Positions 21,565 to 29,508 of a stretch of DNA of 64,000 nucleotides are shown one piece after another. The stretch is taken from positions 496,001 through 560,000 of the forward strand of contig NZ_JAESWC010000018.1 in NCBI RefSeq assembly GCF_016765585.1. Reading direction: 5' to 3'. The notes under the pieces are model-generated. The model was not told where the DNA came from and did not search any database. It saw only the letters and a program-made list of their open reading frames with translations. Origin of the DNA: Clostridium rhizosphaerae. Lineage in GTDB: Bacteria > Bacillota > Clostridia > Clostridiales > Clostridiaceae. Position numbers and translations under genes: made by a program. How positions within the stretch are numbered: the stretch's first letter is position 1; every line of letters starts with the position of its first letter.

Positions 21565-23016
21565 TTATCTGAAAGCAATTTCATAAATATTTATTTTTCT
21601 ATAAAGACTGGCTAGGCTAATTCCTAAAGCTTTAGCTGCCTGTTTCTTATCTTCTGTATTTGTTCCATATTTTTTTAAAGCTTGGATTATAGTTTTTCTT
21701 TCAAGCACTTCCAAATTAAATTCATCTTCTTCAATATAAAGCTTTTTGTTATTAGTAAGCTTTTTAGGTAAATGTTTAGGAAATATGGTTTTCTCGCTTT
21801 CAAGCATGTTGATTATATATTCCACAGTGTTTTCAAGTTCTCTTACATTTCCAAACCAAGAATACTCTTGTATATGACTAGTAACCTCTCCACTTATATC
21901 AGGTATTTCGATACCGTAACTATCGCAATATTTTTTAAGCAGATAATTAAACAGCAAAAGTATGTCACCTTTCCTATTTCTTAAAGGAGGTATTTCCAGG
22001 GGAATTACATTAATCCTATAGTACAAATCTTCTCTAAAGCTTCCTATTTTTATAAGTTCCTCTAGATTCTTATTTGTTGCTGATATTACTCTAACATTAA
22101 CCTTTATAGGTTTATTGCTCCCAATAGGAATAACAACTCTATCCTGAAGCACTCTTAAAAGCTTTACCTGAAGCTGCAAAGGCATGTCTCCAATTTCGTC
22201 TAAAAAAATAGTTCCATTGTTTGCAAGTTCAAACTTACCTATTTTGCCAGTTTTATTAGCACCAGTAAAGGCTCCAGCTGCGTAGCCAAAAAGCTCGCTT
22301 TCTAAGAGTGCTTCTGGTATAGCTCCACAATTAACTGCTATAAAAGGACAATTTCTTCGCTTGCCTTCGTAATGAACAGCTCTTGCAAAAAGTTCCTTTC
22401 CGCAGCCACTTTCACCTGTAAATAAAATATTTGCATAGCTGTCAGCTATATTTCTTAATTTATTTTTAAGCTCCTTAATTTTGATGTCTTCACCGATAAT
22501 TGAATCTAGTGTTATTTCATTAACTGCTTCAGCTTTGCTTTGAACAATAATTCTTTCCTTTTGAAGCTCCTCAAAGTTTTCCTTTGCTTTTGAAGCTATG
22601 AGCTCAGCCATCTTATCTAAAAAATCAGAATACTCCTTAAGCTTTGCAAGTATTATCTTTTTTTGCTCATCTGTGAAACAAATTAGAGCAATAACTCCAA
22701 CTACCTCTCTCTCAATAATCACAGGCGTGCAGCATTCAAACTTCTCAGCACAGGAATGTTTCATTCTGCAGTCTGAACAAAATTTATGAAAACCTGGATT
22801 TTCTACTACAAGCTTTTTTCCGCTTTCAATCACTCTTTTATAGATAAAACTTTCTCCCTCTAAGCTTTTTCCTATAAAGCTTACATACCTTCCCGTTCCA
22901 GCTATTCTTGTCATATTCTTGTCCACTATTTCAACATCAACTCTTATTACCTCAGCAATAAGTTCCGCTAATTTTAAGACATAATCCTTTATGTCGATTA
23001 AGCTATATTTAAGCAT
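21565..23016 (-). CDS. Sigma-54-dependent transcriptional activator (UacR/YgeV-like)
   Basis: 483 residues. The N-terminal ~150 residues form a sensory domain with a cysteine group at 80, 83, 89, 95 and 96 (CSDCRMKHSC ... ECC). The central AAA+ domain has Walker A GESGCGKE (202-209), the sigma-54 contact loop GAFTGA (249-254) and Walker B GTIFLDEIGDM. The C-terminal Fis-type HTH is QAAKALGISLASLYRKI. It lies directly upstream of the sigma-54 promoter of the ygeY operon, as UacR is linked to the E. coli urate genes. The cysteines suggest a metal or redox cofactor. Ligand inferred, not shown. Confidence 0.88.
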   Translation of the reverse strand: MLKYSLIDIKDYVLKLAELIAEVIRVDVEIVDKNMTRIAGTGRYVSFIGKSLEGESFIYKRVIESGKKLVVENPGFHKFCSDCRMKHSCAEKFECCTPVIIEREVVGVIALICFTDEQKKIILAKLKEYSDFLDKMAELIASKAKENFEELQKERIIVQSKAEAVNEITLDSIIGEDIKIKELKNKLRNIADSYANILFTGESGCGKELFARAVHYEGKRRNCPFIAVNCGAIPEALLESELFGYAAGAFTGANKTGKIGKFELANNGTIFLDEIGDMPLQLQVKLLRVLQDRVVIPIGSNKPIKVNVRVISATNKNLEELIKIGSFREDLYYRINVIPLEIPPLRNRKGDILLLFNYLLKKYCDSYGIEIPDISGEVTSHIQEYSWFGNVRELENTVEYIINMLESEKTIFPKHLPKKLTNNKKLYIEEDEFNLEVLERKTIIQALKKYGTNTEDKKQAAKALGISLASLYRKINIYEIAFR

Positions 23017-23112
23017 AATCCTCTCCTTTCATTTAATATATTAATGTTCAAACATATTCTATAGGGCTATGACCATCAATAATCTGTTTCCTATATAAGT
23101 ATATTTATAATT

Positions 23113-23150
23113 AGTTCACAAAATGAGAACTTTTTCTCATTTTGTGAACT
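23113..23150. promoter_or_regulatory. 38-bp palindrome, candidate activator binding site
   Basis: Perfect 17-bp arms (AGTTCACAAAATGAGAA / TTCTCATTTTGTGAACT) with a 4-bp centre, between the divergent activator gene and nudC. It lies about 97 bp upstream of the activator start. No T-tract and no convergent gene end, so a regulatory dyad is more likely than a terminator. Confidence 0.5.
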
Positions 23151-23171
23151 ATTGCAGAGGTTAAAATAAGG

Positions 23172-23200
23172 TTGATATTTTTTTAATCCAGGTATACTAT
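23172..23200 (+). promoter_or_regulatory. nudC: Candidate sigma-A promoter of nudC
   Basis: TTGATA at 23172, TACTAT at 23195-23200 with a 17-bp spacer (TATACT at 23193 gives 15 bp). It is followed by a ~60-nt leader and AAAGGAG. Confidence 0.5.
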
Positions 23201-23264
23201 AAAAAATAAGAATAAATCCTTTATTCTTTACTGAAAATTATCTTAAAGGAGTATCTTTAAAATT

Positions 23265-24110
23265 ATGCATAGAGAAAGTATTTATAAAAACTATATGCCA
23301 GCCATTAAGGCAGAGCATGCAAATAAAACCAACAGCTATTGGTTTATATTTTATTCAGATAAACTCTTAATAAAAGCTGATGATAATAAGGCTGATATTC
23401 CCTTCGCTAAGAGCTTAGAAGATCTAAATATTACTGCTGAAAGAACTCAGTACCTCGGTACGCTTAAAGGACATCCCTGCTATTCTGCAGAAATTTCTTC
23501 AGATATAATTGATTCAAAAAGCTTAAGCTTTAAAAGCCTTCGTTCCTTGTTCAGTATATTAGAGGAAGATGTGTTTATTTTAGCAGGCAAAGCTTTTCAA
23601 ATAGTAAATTGGGATAAAACACATCAGTACTGCGGAAAATGTGGGAGTGAAACCTATACTATGGAGAGTGAAAGAGCAAAGAAATGTCCAAAATGTGGCT
23701 TTACAAGCTATCCAGTGCTTTCACCAGCTGTTATAACTGCAATCATTAAAGATAAAAAGATTCTTTTAGCTCATAACCGTTCTTTTCCCGGAAAAAGATA
23801 TGGTCTAATTGCGGGTTTTGTAGAGCCAGGAGAAACTCTTGAAGAATGTGTTAAAAGAGAAGCAATGGAGGAAGTAGGAATAAGCATTAAAAGTATACGC
23901 TACCTCGGAAGTCAGCCTTGGCCTTTCCCAAACTCCTTGATGATAGGATTTACTGCTGAGTATGAGAGCGGTGAAATTAAAGAGGACGGCGAAGAAATAG
24001 ATGCTGCAGACTGGTTTGAGGTAAATAATCTTCCTGAAGAACTGCCATCTGAAATCAGTATAGCTAACAAAATTATAAACTGGTACATAGAAAATTTTAA
24101 AGTCAAATAA
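23265..24110 (+). CDS. nudC: NADH pyrophosphatase / RNA decapping Nudix hydrolase
   Basis: 281 residues, typical NudC layout. An N-terminal domain is followed by a zinc ribbon (YCGKCGSE ... KKCPKCGF) and the Nudix domain with the GFVEPGE ... REAMEEVGI box. The NudC-specific SQPWPFPNSLM motif follows. It hydrolyses NAD(H) to NMN(H) and AMP and removes NAD caps from RNA. It is divergent from the sigma-54 activator, with the palindrome at 23113-23150 between them. Confidence 0.93.
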   Translation: MHRESIYKNYMPAIKAEHANKTNSYWFIFYSDKLLIKADDNKADIPFAKSLEDLNITAERTQYLGTLKGHPCYSAEISSDIIDSKSLSFKSLRSLFSILEEDVFILAGKAFQIVNWDKTHQYCGKCGSETYTMESERAKKCPKCGFTSYPVLSPAVITAIIKDKKILLAHNRSFPGKRYGLIAGFVEPGETLEECVKREAMEEVGISIKSIRYLGSQPWPFPNSLMIGFTAEYESGEIKEDGEEIDAADWFEVNNLPEELPSEISIANKIINWYIENFKVK

Positions 24111-24114
24111 GCAT

Positions 24115-24140
24115 AAAAACTGCAGAAGCCTGCAGTTTTT
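24115..24140. terminator. Bidirectional terminator
   Basis: AAAAACTGCAG, AAGC loop, CTGCAGTTTTT. It serves nudC and the convergent PLP enzyme gene. Confidence 0.85.
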
Positions 24141-24144
24141 ACTC

Positions 24145-25500
24145 TTATCTCATTTCTTTAATTTTCTCATTATAATAACTTATCTTTGAGTATTCACTTT
24201 CCCAAAATTCTGGATTCTTCATCGAGTCTAAATATTCAACACTATATCCAAACTTAGTCCAATCTTTCTCCTTTTGACTGAATAACTGCTGCTTTACATC
24301 TTTTCTCCTAAAATCATAAACATAATCATCTTTCTGACCTAAGAAAATATCCTGAGCCCATCTTCTAACAACAAAATCTTCCACTTCAAGGTATCTTGAA
24401 TTTAAATTCTCAATAACAGAATTATATCTGTCAAAACTGTCTGTCGCTATAGTAACAACATTATCATCTGGTCCAAGCTTTAGATACTTAGCCATTTTTA
24501 TAGCTCCTAAAATATTGCATATTCCAGATGGTCCAAATAGTTCTCTCATATAGTTTGCTGTTTCCTCAGGTATTCCAAGTTCCTTAAGCGCATTAATTCC
24601 ATCATGTATAACCTTAAGTCCTTGAACAGTTTCTTCATCTTTAATTAATATTACAAAGTCAGTGGTTAATATATTGTGTATCAATGTGCACATTTTGTCT
24701 CCGATACCTTCAATTCTGTGCTGGCCTCTTCCACCATTAGCCAGCGTTGAACATTCATAGGGCTCTAAAGCAGCTATTTTACATTCAGGGAATTTCTTTT
24801 TAATTTCATCTCCTGCTGCAATGGTTCCAGCTGAGCCAGGTGCTGAACAGAAAGCTGCTATTCTTCCATTTCCTATTCCTTTAACAGCTTCAATTGCAGA
24901 GTTCCCTGTAACATATCTATGGAATCTGTAATTTGGAAACAGTTCAAATTGTGCTAAAGCTCTATTTTTAGGATCCTCTTTTAATTTATAAGTTCTTTCC
25001 AAGGTTAAAATAACATCTGATTCTGAACCTGGCGTTAAATCTAATTTTGCTCCATATTTTTGTATTCTTTCATATCTTTCCTTGCTCATATTGTCAGGCA
25101 TTATAACTACAGCCTCGTAGCCCATAAGATTGCATATATAAGAAACACCTATTCCGAAATTCCCCGTAGAAGGTCCAAGTATAGTGTGTTCTCCTGGTAT
25201 TATATATCCATCAACACAGCCTTCAATAAGTGTTGAATAAGCAGGTCCTACCTTATGAGAACCTGACGGGAAACCTTTGCCGAGCATTACAACAATATTT
25301 GCATCAACCCCTGTAAGTTCCTTAGGAAGAACTATTTTTCTAACTTCATTGTTTTCATCCTTCCAAGTTATGTTAAATAAGTTTATTGGATCAAGCTCGT
25401 CTTCTTTTAAAGCCTTTAAAGCTTTATTCCTAACTTTTTTAAGCATCTTCTTTGGATTAAGCATCTCTTCATAAGTCGGACCAAATGGAATTTTATTCAT
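24145..25500 (-). CDS. PLP-dependent fold-type-II lyase-like enzyme
   Basis: About 451 residues. The PLP lysine lies in GSHKVGPAYS, the cofactor phosphate/substrate loop in GPSTGNFGIGV, and CSAPGSAGTIAAGDE is a glycine-rich loop of the cysteine synthase/threonine dehydratase superfamily. It does not match the YgeX diaminopropionate ammonia-lyase pattern. The start at ATG 25500 is 8 nt after GGGGG; an ATG 18 nt earlier lacks a site. Second gene of a two-gene operon with the threonine-synthase-like gene under a predicted sigma-54 promoter. Substrate unknown; an amino acid elimination or exchange reaction is likely. Confidence 0.72.
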   Translation of the reverse strand: MNKIPFGPTYEEMLNPKKMLKKVRNKALKALKEDELDPINLFNITWKDENNEVRKIVLPKELTGVDANIVVMLGKGFPSGSHKVGPAYSTLIEGCVDGYIIPGEHTILGPSTGNFGIGVSYICNLMGYEAVVIMPDNMSKERYERIQKYGAKLDLTPGSESDVILTLERTYKLKEDPKNRALAQFELFPNYRFHRYVTGNSAIEAVKGIGNGRIAAFCSAPGSAGTIAAGDEIKKKFPECKIAALEPYECSTLANGGRGQHRIEGIGDKMCTLIHNILTTDFVILIKDEETVQGLKVIHDGINALKELGIPEETANYMRELFGPSGICNILGAIKMAKYLKLGPDDNVVTIATDSFDRYNSVIENLNSRYLEVEDFVVRRWAQDIFLGQKDDYVYDFRRKDVKQQLFSQKEKDWTKFGYSVEYLDSMKNPEFWESEYSKISYYNEKIKEMR

Positions 25501-25570
25501 TTTCAATACCCCCATCAATTTATATATTTATATTTATATTGATATCTTTTTATCGCGATATCTTCTTATC

Positions 25571-25602
25571 TAGTTATATAGTTATATATTTATATATTTA
25601 TA
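25571..25602. repeat. 8-bp tandem repeat
   Basis: Two copies of TAGTTATA followed by two of TATTTATA. It runs into the last codons of the threonine-synthase-like gene. The same gap also holds TATCGCGATATC (25551-25562), seen again near 50165. Confidence 0.6.
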
Positions 25603-26822
25603 TATTTTCTAAGTTCACCTAAATCAGGTTTTATCTTTTCAGGCTTCTGCACTGCTTTCATTGCAGACTTTACATCCTTAAGGCCATTGCCTGAAACTAT
25701 TAATGCCACAGATTCAGCTTTATTTATTGAGCCTTCCTCGACAAGCTTTAATAGTCCTGCAAAGCCTGTTACTCCCGCAGGCTCGCCAAAAACCCCTGTA
25801 TATCTTGCCAAAGTCTTCATAGCACTTAGTATTTCTTCGTCACTTACATCAACAGTTAAACCTCTGCTTTCATTTAGAGCATTAAGAACCTTGTAGCCGT
25901 TTCTCGGTATACCTACAGAAATGCTGTCCGCAATAGTACTTGGAGTTTTATAATCAAATTCTCTGCTGTTTTTTCTATAGGTTCTGTTGACAGGATTAGC
26001 TCCTTCTGCCTGCACTGAAACCATCTGAGGCAGCCTGTCTATCAGCCCAAGCTCATAAAATTCCTTAAAGCCTTTCCAAACACCAGCAATAGAACAGCCA
26101 TCGCCAACTGACATAATCAACTTATCTGGGATCTTAAAATCAAGCTGTTCACAAATTTCAAAAGCTGCTGTTTTCTTACCTTCAACTAGATAAGGATTTA
26201 TTGCACAGCTTCTGTTATACCATCCAAACTCCTCTGCTGCTTTTAAGCAAAAATCAAAAGCCTTATCATAATCTCCATCAACTAAAATAACCTTGCTTCC
26301 ATATATTAAAAGCTGTGTTATTTTAGCCTCTGGGGCACCAGCAGGAACAAAAATATAATTTTCTATCCCCATGCAGGCTGCAAAACCAGAAAGTGAAGAG
26401 GCTGCATTTCCTGTTGAAGCCGCACATATAATTTTTTTGTCTAATTCTATTGCTTTGGCAATTCCTACAGCTGTTGCTCTATCTTTAAAAGATGCAGTAG
26501 GATTTCTTCCATCATCTTTGATATATATGTTTTCTAAATTTAAGAATTTCTCTAACCTTTCTGCCTTGTACAAAGGTGTCCACCCAACCTGAAGCGGAGT
26601 TATGCCTCTTTCTTCTTTTAAGGGAAGTATCGGCATATACCTCCATAAATCTTTTCTGTTGTTATTCTTCAAATATTCTTTAGTTAATTTTGTTTTTATA
26701 AAATCCAAATCATAAACAACTTCTAAGGTTCCTTCTGTGCCGCACTCATCGCAATGATATAAAACTTCTTCACCAAAGTTCTTACCGCACTTTGAACACC
26801 TTAAGTGCTTAATTTTCTTCAC
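25590..26822 (-). CDS. Threonine synthase-like PLP enzyme with N-terminal zinc ribbon
   Basis: 410 residues. N-terminal zinc-ribbon CSKCGKNFG ... CDECG (residues ~9-30), then the fold-II PLP domain with the Schiff-base lysine in GRNPTASFKDRAT and SVGDGCSIAG as the phosphate loop. This is the long threonine synthase pattern, yet no homoserine pathway gene is nearby. It is paired with another fold-II PLP enzyme and preceded by a -24/-12 promoter. GTG start, AGAGGGA site. It may be a catabolic lyase (for example on diaminopropionate, serine or threonine) rather than biosynthetic ThrC; this is inference. Confidence 0.72.
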   Translation of the reverse strand: MKKIKHLRCSKCGKNFGEEVLYHCDECGTEGTLEVVYDLDFIKTKLTKEYLKNNNRKDLWRYMPILPLKEERGITPLQVGWTPLYKAERLEKFLNLENIYIKDDGRNPTASFKDRATAVGIAKAIELDKKIICAASTGNAASSLSGFAACMGIENYIFVPAGAPEAKITQLLIYGSKVILVDGDYDKAFDFCLKAAEEFGWYNRSCAINPYLVEGKKTAAFEICEQLDFKIPDKLIMSVGDGCSIAGVWKGFKEFYELGLIDRLPQMVSVQAEGANPVNRTYRKNSREFDYKTPSTIADSISVGIPRNGYKVLNALNESRGLTVDVSDEEILSAMKTLARYTGVFGEPAGVTGFAGLLKLVEEGSINKAESVALIVSGNGLKDVKSAMKAVQKPEKIKPDLGELRKYINI

Positions 26823-26861
26823 CTTATCCCTCTTTTCCTTTTACTACCCACATATAATTAA

Positions 26862-26876
26862 GCAATTATCATACCA
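26862..26876 (-). promoter_or_regulatory. Sigma-54 promoter of the PLP-enzyme operon
   Basis: Minus-strand TGGTATGATAATTGC has the invariant GG and GC dinucleotides at correct spacing, with one departure (T for C in TGGCA). It lies 40 bp upstream of the GTG start. Confidence 0.65.
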
Positions 26877-26884
26877 AAAAAATA

Positions 26885-27135
26885 AAAGAGGCTACCTCAA
26901 AACAACTAAACTTAGCGTGTTATTTGAATACGTAGAAACATTTGAGTAATCAGCAATAAGATTTTAATTAAAAAATTTATAAAGCCGTTAAAAATCCTAT
27001 ATTGTTTGAGCAAAGCGAGTTTATAGGATTTAGGATTTATAAATTTTTTAATTATTAGTCTTATCTGAGAAACGAACGTTTCATAGAATTCAAATAACAC
27101 GCAGTAGTTTTAAGCTGTTTTGAGACAGCCTCTTT
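26885..27135. repeat. 250-bp imperfect palindromic element
   Basis: The ends read AAAGAGGCTACCTCAAAAC and, inverted, AAAGAGGCTGTCTCAAAAC. Pairing continues inward through CGTGTTATTTGAAT and ATTAAAAAATTTATAAA on both arms, leaving a short centre near 27005. No transposase is encoded. It looks like a MITE or large intergenic hairpin inserted between the flavodoxin gene and the sigma-54 promoter of the PLP operon. Confidence 0.7.
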
Positions 27136-27139
27136 GATA

Positions 27140-27670
27140 TTAACTATTTATACATTTTATTATAGGTTCAGTTGCTTTTCTATCTGTCCAATCCACAGGA
27201 TTATCATAGCATTCCAGAAGGCCTTTACTGTCCTCGTCTAATTCCCCTTCCTTTTTGCTTTTAATCTTAAGTTTTAAAGCATTCATAAGCATTTTATCTC
27301 CAATAGATAACTTATCATAATTAAATGCTCCTCTTAAGTAAAAGAAACTTATCTTATCTCTCATATTACCTTTGAAATTGCTTTCAATTACACTCTTAAT
27401 TGCATCCTCTCTCACAGGTGACGCCCCTACTCCGTATACTATAAGCCTTTTGTCCTTTAATTTTTCAAAGTTATCAGTAATTAACTTTATCCCTTTAATT
27501 CCAACAGCATGCAGAGAACCACCAAATACAATAACGTCATATTTAGCCAAATCTTCTATTTTGACTTCTGATGCTTCATGAAGATCAGCTTTTGTCTCCT
27601 CAGCTATCCACTCTGCATAGCGTTTAGTGCTTCCATACTTAGACTTGTAAATAACAACAACATTTGACAA
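27140..27670 (-). CDS. Flavodoxin-domain protein
   Basis: 176 residues. The FMN phosphate loop is VVVIYKSKYGSTKRYAEWIA, followed by YDVIVFGGSLHAVGIKG. The length and pattern match the flavodoxin/HemG-like family that acts as an electron carrier or quinone/protoporphyrinogen oxidoreductase. TTG start preceded by GGGGAAGGG. The palindromic element begins 4 bp beyond its stop. Partner unknown. Confidence 0.8.
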   Translation of the reverse strand: MSNVVVIYKSKYGSTKRYAEWIAEETKADLHEASEVKIEDLAKYDVIVFGGSLHAVGIKGIKLITDNFEKLKDKRLIVYGVGASPVREDAIKSVIESNFKGNMRDKISFFYLRGAFNYDKLSIGDKMLMNALKLKIKSKKEGELDEDSKGLLECYDNPVDWTDRKATEPIIKCINS

Positions 27671-27747
27671 TATAAATCCCTTCCCCTTTTAATCGCTATT
27701 AAATTTATATGCTTATTTTTATATCAATAGGTATTTTTAGTATATTA

Positions 27748-27966
27748 TTAATTTTTATTTTTTCTTACTGCGCTTGAATCCATAGAAATTCCAATAGCAA
27801 CACCTATGGCTATACCAACAGCTATATTATGAAGCAGCACTCCAAATACTACACCCAATGCAATACCAATACCGATGTATGTTCCCTTTTGATAGGAATT
27901 TTTTTCATCTTTTGAGTCATTATCACACGTGCTTTCAATATCATTTCTCTTATCGGAATCTGACAT
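27748..27966 (-). CDS. Small glycine-zipper membrane protein
   Basis: 72 residues. A charged N-terminus (~22 residues rich in D, K, S, N) precedes two glycine-rich hydrophobic segments (GIGIALGVVFGVLL; GIAIGVAIGISM). It is 2 bp from the upstream GNAT gene and has AAGGAG upstream, so it is translated. Looks like a small inner-membrane helix-hairpin protein; function not known. Confidence 0.65.
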   Translation of the reverse strand: MSDSDKRNDIESTCDNDSKDEKNSYQKGTYIGIGIALGVVFGVLLHNIAVGIAIGVAIGISMDSSAVRKNKN

Positions 27967-27968
27967 AA

Positions 27969-28517
27969 TTAATTTCTCCTTATAAAATAGTCATCATATT
28001 TAATCATCTTTTTCTTTAGTGGTTTATATCCATTATCCACTAAAGAAGCAATCCTTTGAACAGCCTCTTGAACAGCTTTTGTAACAATAGCTTCAACTTC
28101 AAAAGCTTCATAAAAATTATCATTAGCAATATCTAAAATATCACTAATAACTTCCTGTGTTTCATACTTACTCTGTAAATCAATTCTTAACACCCCATAA
28201 TGATTAAATTCATCCTCTGCAATTCTATGAAACATCTCAATGGTTCCAATCTTCTCATTTGTACTATTTAAAATAACTGTCCATCTCACAAAGTATCTAT
28301 TAGTATAGGAAAAATCCCAAAAATCAATAGCCTGTTTCATTCTTTCAATAGTTATATAGTAAAAATCATCTCCATTACAATTATCAGAGTTGAAAAATGG
28401 CACTGACTTTTCATCAGAGTAGCATTTTAATAATTCTTCAGCATCTTCCATAGAAGTTTGTTTTAAAGTAATAATTTCACCTTTATATGCTGGACATTTC
28501 TCATAGATATTTATCAT
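27969..28517 (-). CDS. GNAT-like acetyltransferase
   Basis: About 182 residues. The order of strands and helices (ITLKQTSMEDAEELLKCY; NEKIGTIEMF; VLRIDLQSKYETQEVISDIL) matches RimJ/RimL-type GNAT proteins that acetylate N-termini or small amines, but the Q/RxxGxG/A acetyl-CoA loop is degenerate. The start is put at ATG 28517 after AAGGCGG. A longer frame from 28535 would nearly abut the upstream stop. Confidence 0.65.
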   Translation of the reverse strand: MINIYEKCPAYKGEIITLKQTSMEDAEELLKCYSDEKSVPFFNSDNCNGDDFYYITIERMKQAIDFWDFSYTNRYFVRWTVILNSTNEKIGTIEMFHRIAEDEFNHYGVLRIDLQSKYETQEVISDILDIANDNFYEAFEVEAIVTKAVQEAVQRIASLVDNGYKPLKKKMIKYDDYFIRRN

Positions 28518-28536
28518 AGTATTTCCGCCTTTCATT

Positions 28537-29457
28537 CTATATCATATATTCATTTGCCTTAGTTAAAATATTTTTATCACTCTCAAAAGTTAACAATTCT
28601 AAAGCTTTTTTATACGAAACCCACTTATATTCATCTAATTCTTCTTCTTGAATAATTACTTCTGAGGAATTAGCTTTACCGATAAAATATACTACATTTT
28701 TAAATATGTTAGTCGATATAAAATACTCTGTTTCTATTCTAAAATCTTTATCAATATCCACATTAAGACCTGTTTCTTCATAACATTCTCTTAGTGCTGT
28801 ATCCATTTCGCTTTCAGCATTTTCAACATGCCCCTTTGGAAATCCCCAGTAATTACTTTTACTTTTAATCAACAAAAACTGAGTATCACTATCGTTTACT
28901 TTTGTTACTACTACGCCGCAGGATTTTTCATATTTTATTCCTTGCTCATTCATAATCTTAAAGAATCTCTCCTTAGTAAGCTTAAATAAGATTGTTTTAT
29001 CATTTTTTTCCACAACTTCAAACCCAAACTTTTCTAAGACTTCTTGTCCATTTTTATTTATTACTTCGTCGTATATTACCTGTCCGCCAATGTCATAAAA
29101 ATAATAGCTTAACATAAGCTTCATAGCTTCTTTCGCATAGCCCTTTCCTCTATATTTTTCTTGTATCTTAATATTAAAGTCCGCTTTTCTCTCCTCAGTA
29201 TTATATCTATGAAAACTAACTTCACCAACAGGAATGTCTTCCAATGTAAATATTAAACAGTAAAAATTTTTTCCGTCAGAAGGTTGTATCATTTTTCTGT
29301 ACCAACCCTCTCTTTTTTCTATCGAAAAATTTATTACTCCACCAACATCCTTCATTGTTTCTTCATCATTCCATAATTCTGCTACATAATCTAATTCCTT
29401 AATAGAAGGCTGTTTTATGTAAACTAAGCTTGCCCATTTTTTGAATTCAACTGCCAT
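28537..29457 (-). CDS. GNAT acetyltransferase-Nudix hydrolase fusion
   Basis: 306 residues with two enzymes in one chain. Residues ~10-165 are a GNAT domain (VGEVSFHRYNTEERKADFNI; acetyl-CoA loop QEKYRGKGYAKEAM). Residues ~175-306 are a Nudix domain with GFPKGHVENAE and RECYEETG, close to the Ap4A-hydrolase type. There is no stop or frame change at the junction. The gene is 2-20 bp from a second GNAT gene. The link between the two activities is unknown. Confidence 0.82.
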   Translation of the reverse strand: MAVEFKKWASLVYIKQPSIKELDYVAELWNDEETMKDVGGVINFSIEKREGWYRKMIQPSDGKNFYCLIFTLEDIPVGEVSFHRYNTEERKADFNIKIQEKYRGKGYAKEAMKLMLSYYFYDIGGQVIYDEVINKNGQEVLEKFGFEVVEKNDKTILFKLTKERFFKIMNEQGIKYEKSCGVVVTKVNDSDTQFLLIKSKSNYWGFPKGHVENAESEMDTALRECYEETGLNVDIDKDFRIETEYFISTNIFKNVVYFIGKANSSEVIIQEEELDEYKWVSYKKALELLTFESDKNILTKANEYMI

Positions 29458-29508
29458 AGAATCTTCTCCCTATTACAAAATAAATTTTATTATTTAAGCA
29501 TCTGAACA

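Noticed and set aside
23113-23150. Palindrome read as a terminator
   Set aside because: Both flanking genes start here and diverge; no gene ends nearby and no T-tract follows.
24145-25500. PLP enzyme as YgeX (diaminopropionate ammonia-lyase)
   Set aside because: It shares the fold but not the YgeX sequence pattern; naming it YgeX would rest on context only.
26912-27100. 62-codon frame inside the large palindrome
   Set aside because: It lies wholly within the inverted repeat, has no ribosome binding site and a low-complexity product.
28537-29457. GNAT-Nudix gene as an artefact of a frameshift
   Set aside because: One uninterrupted frame covers both complete domains with a normal linker.
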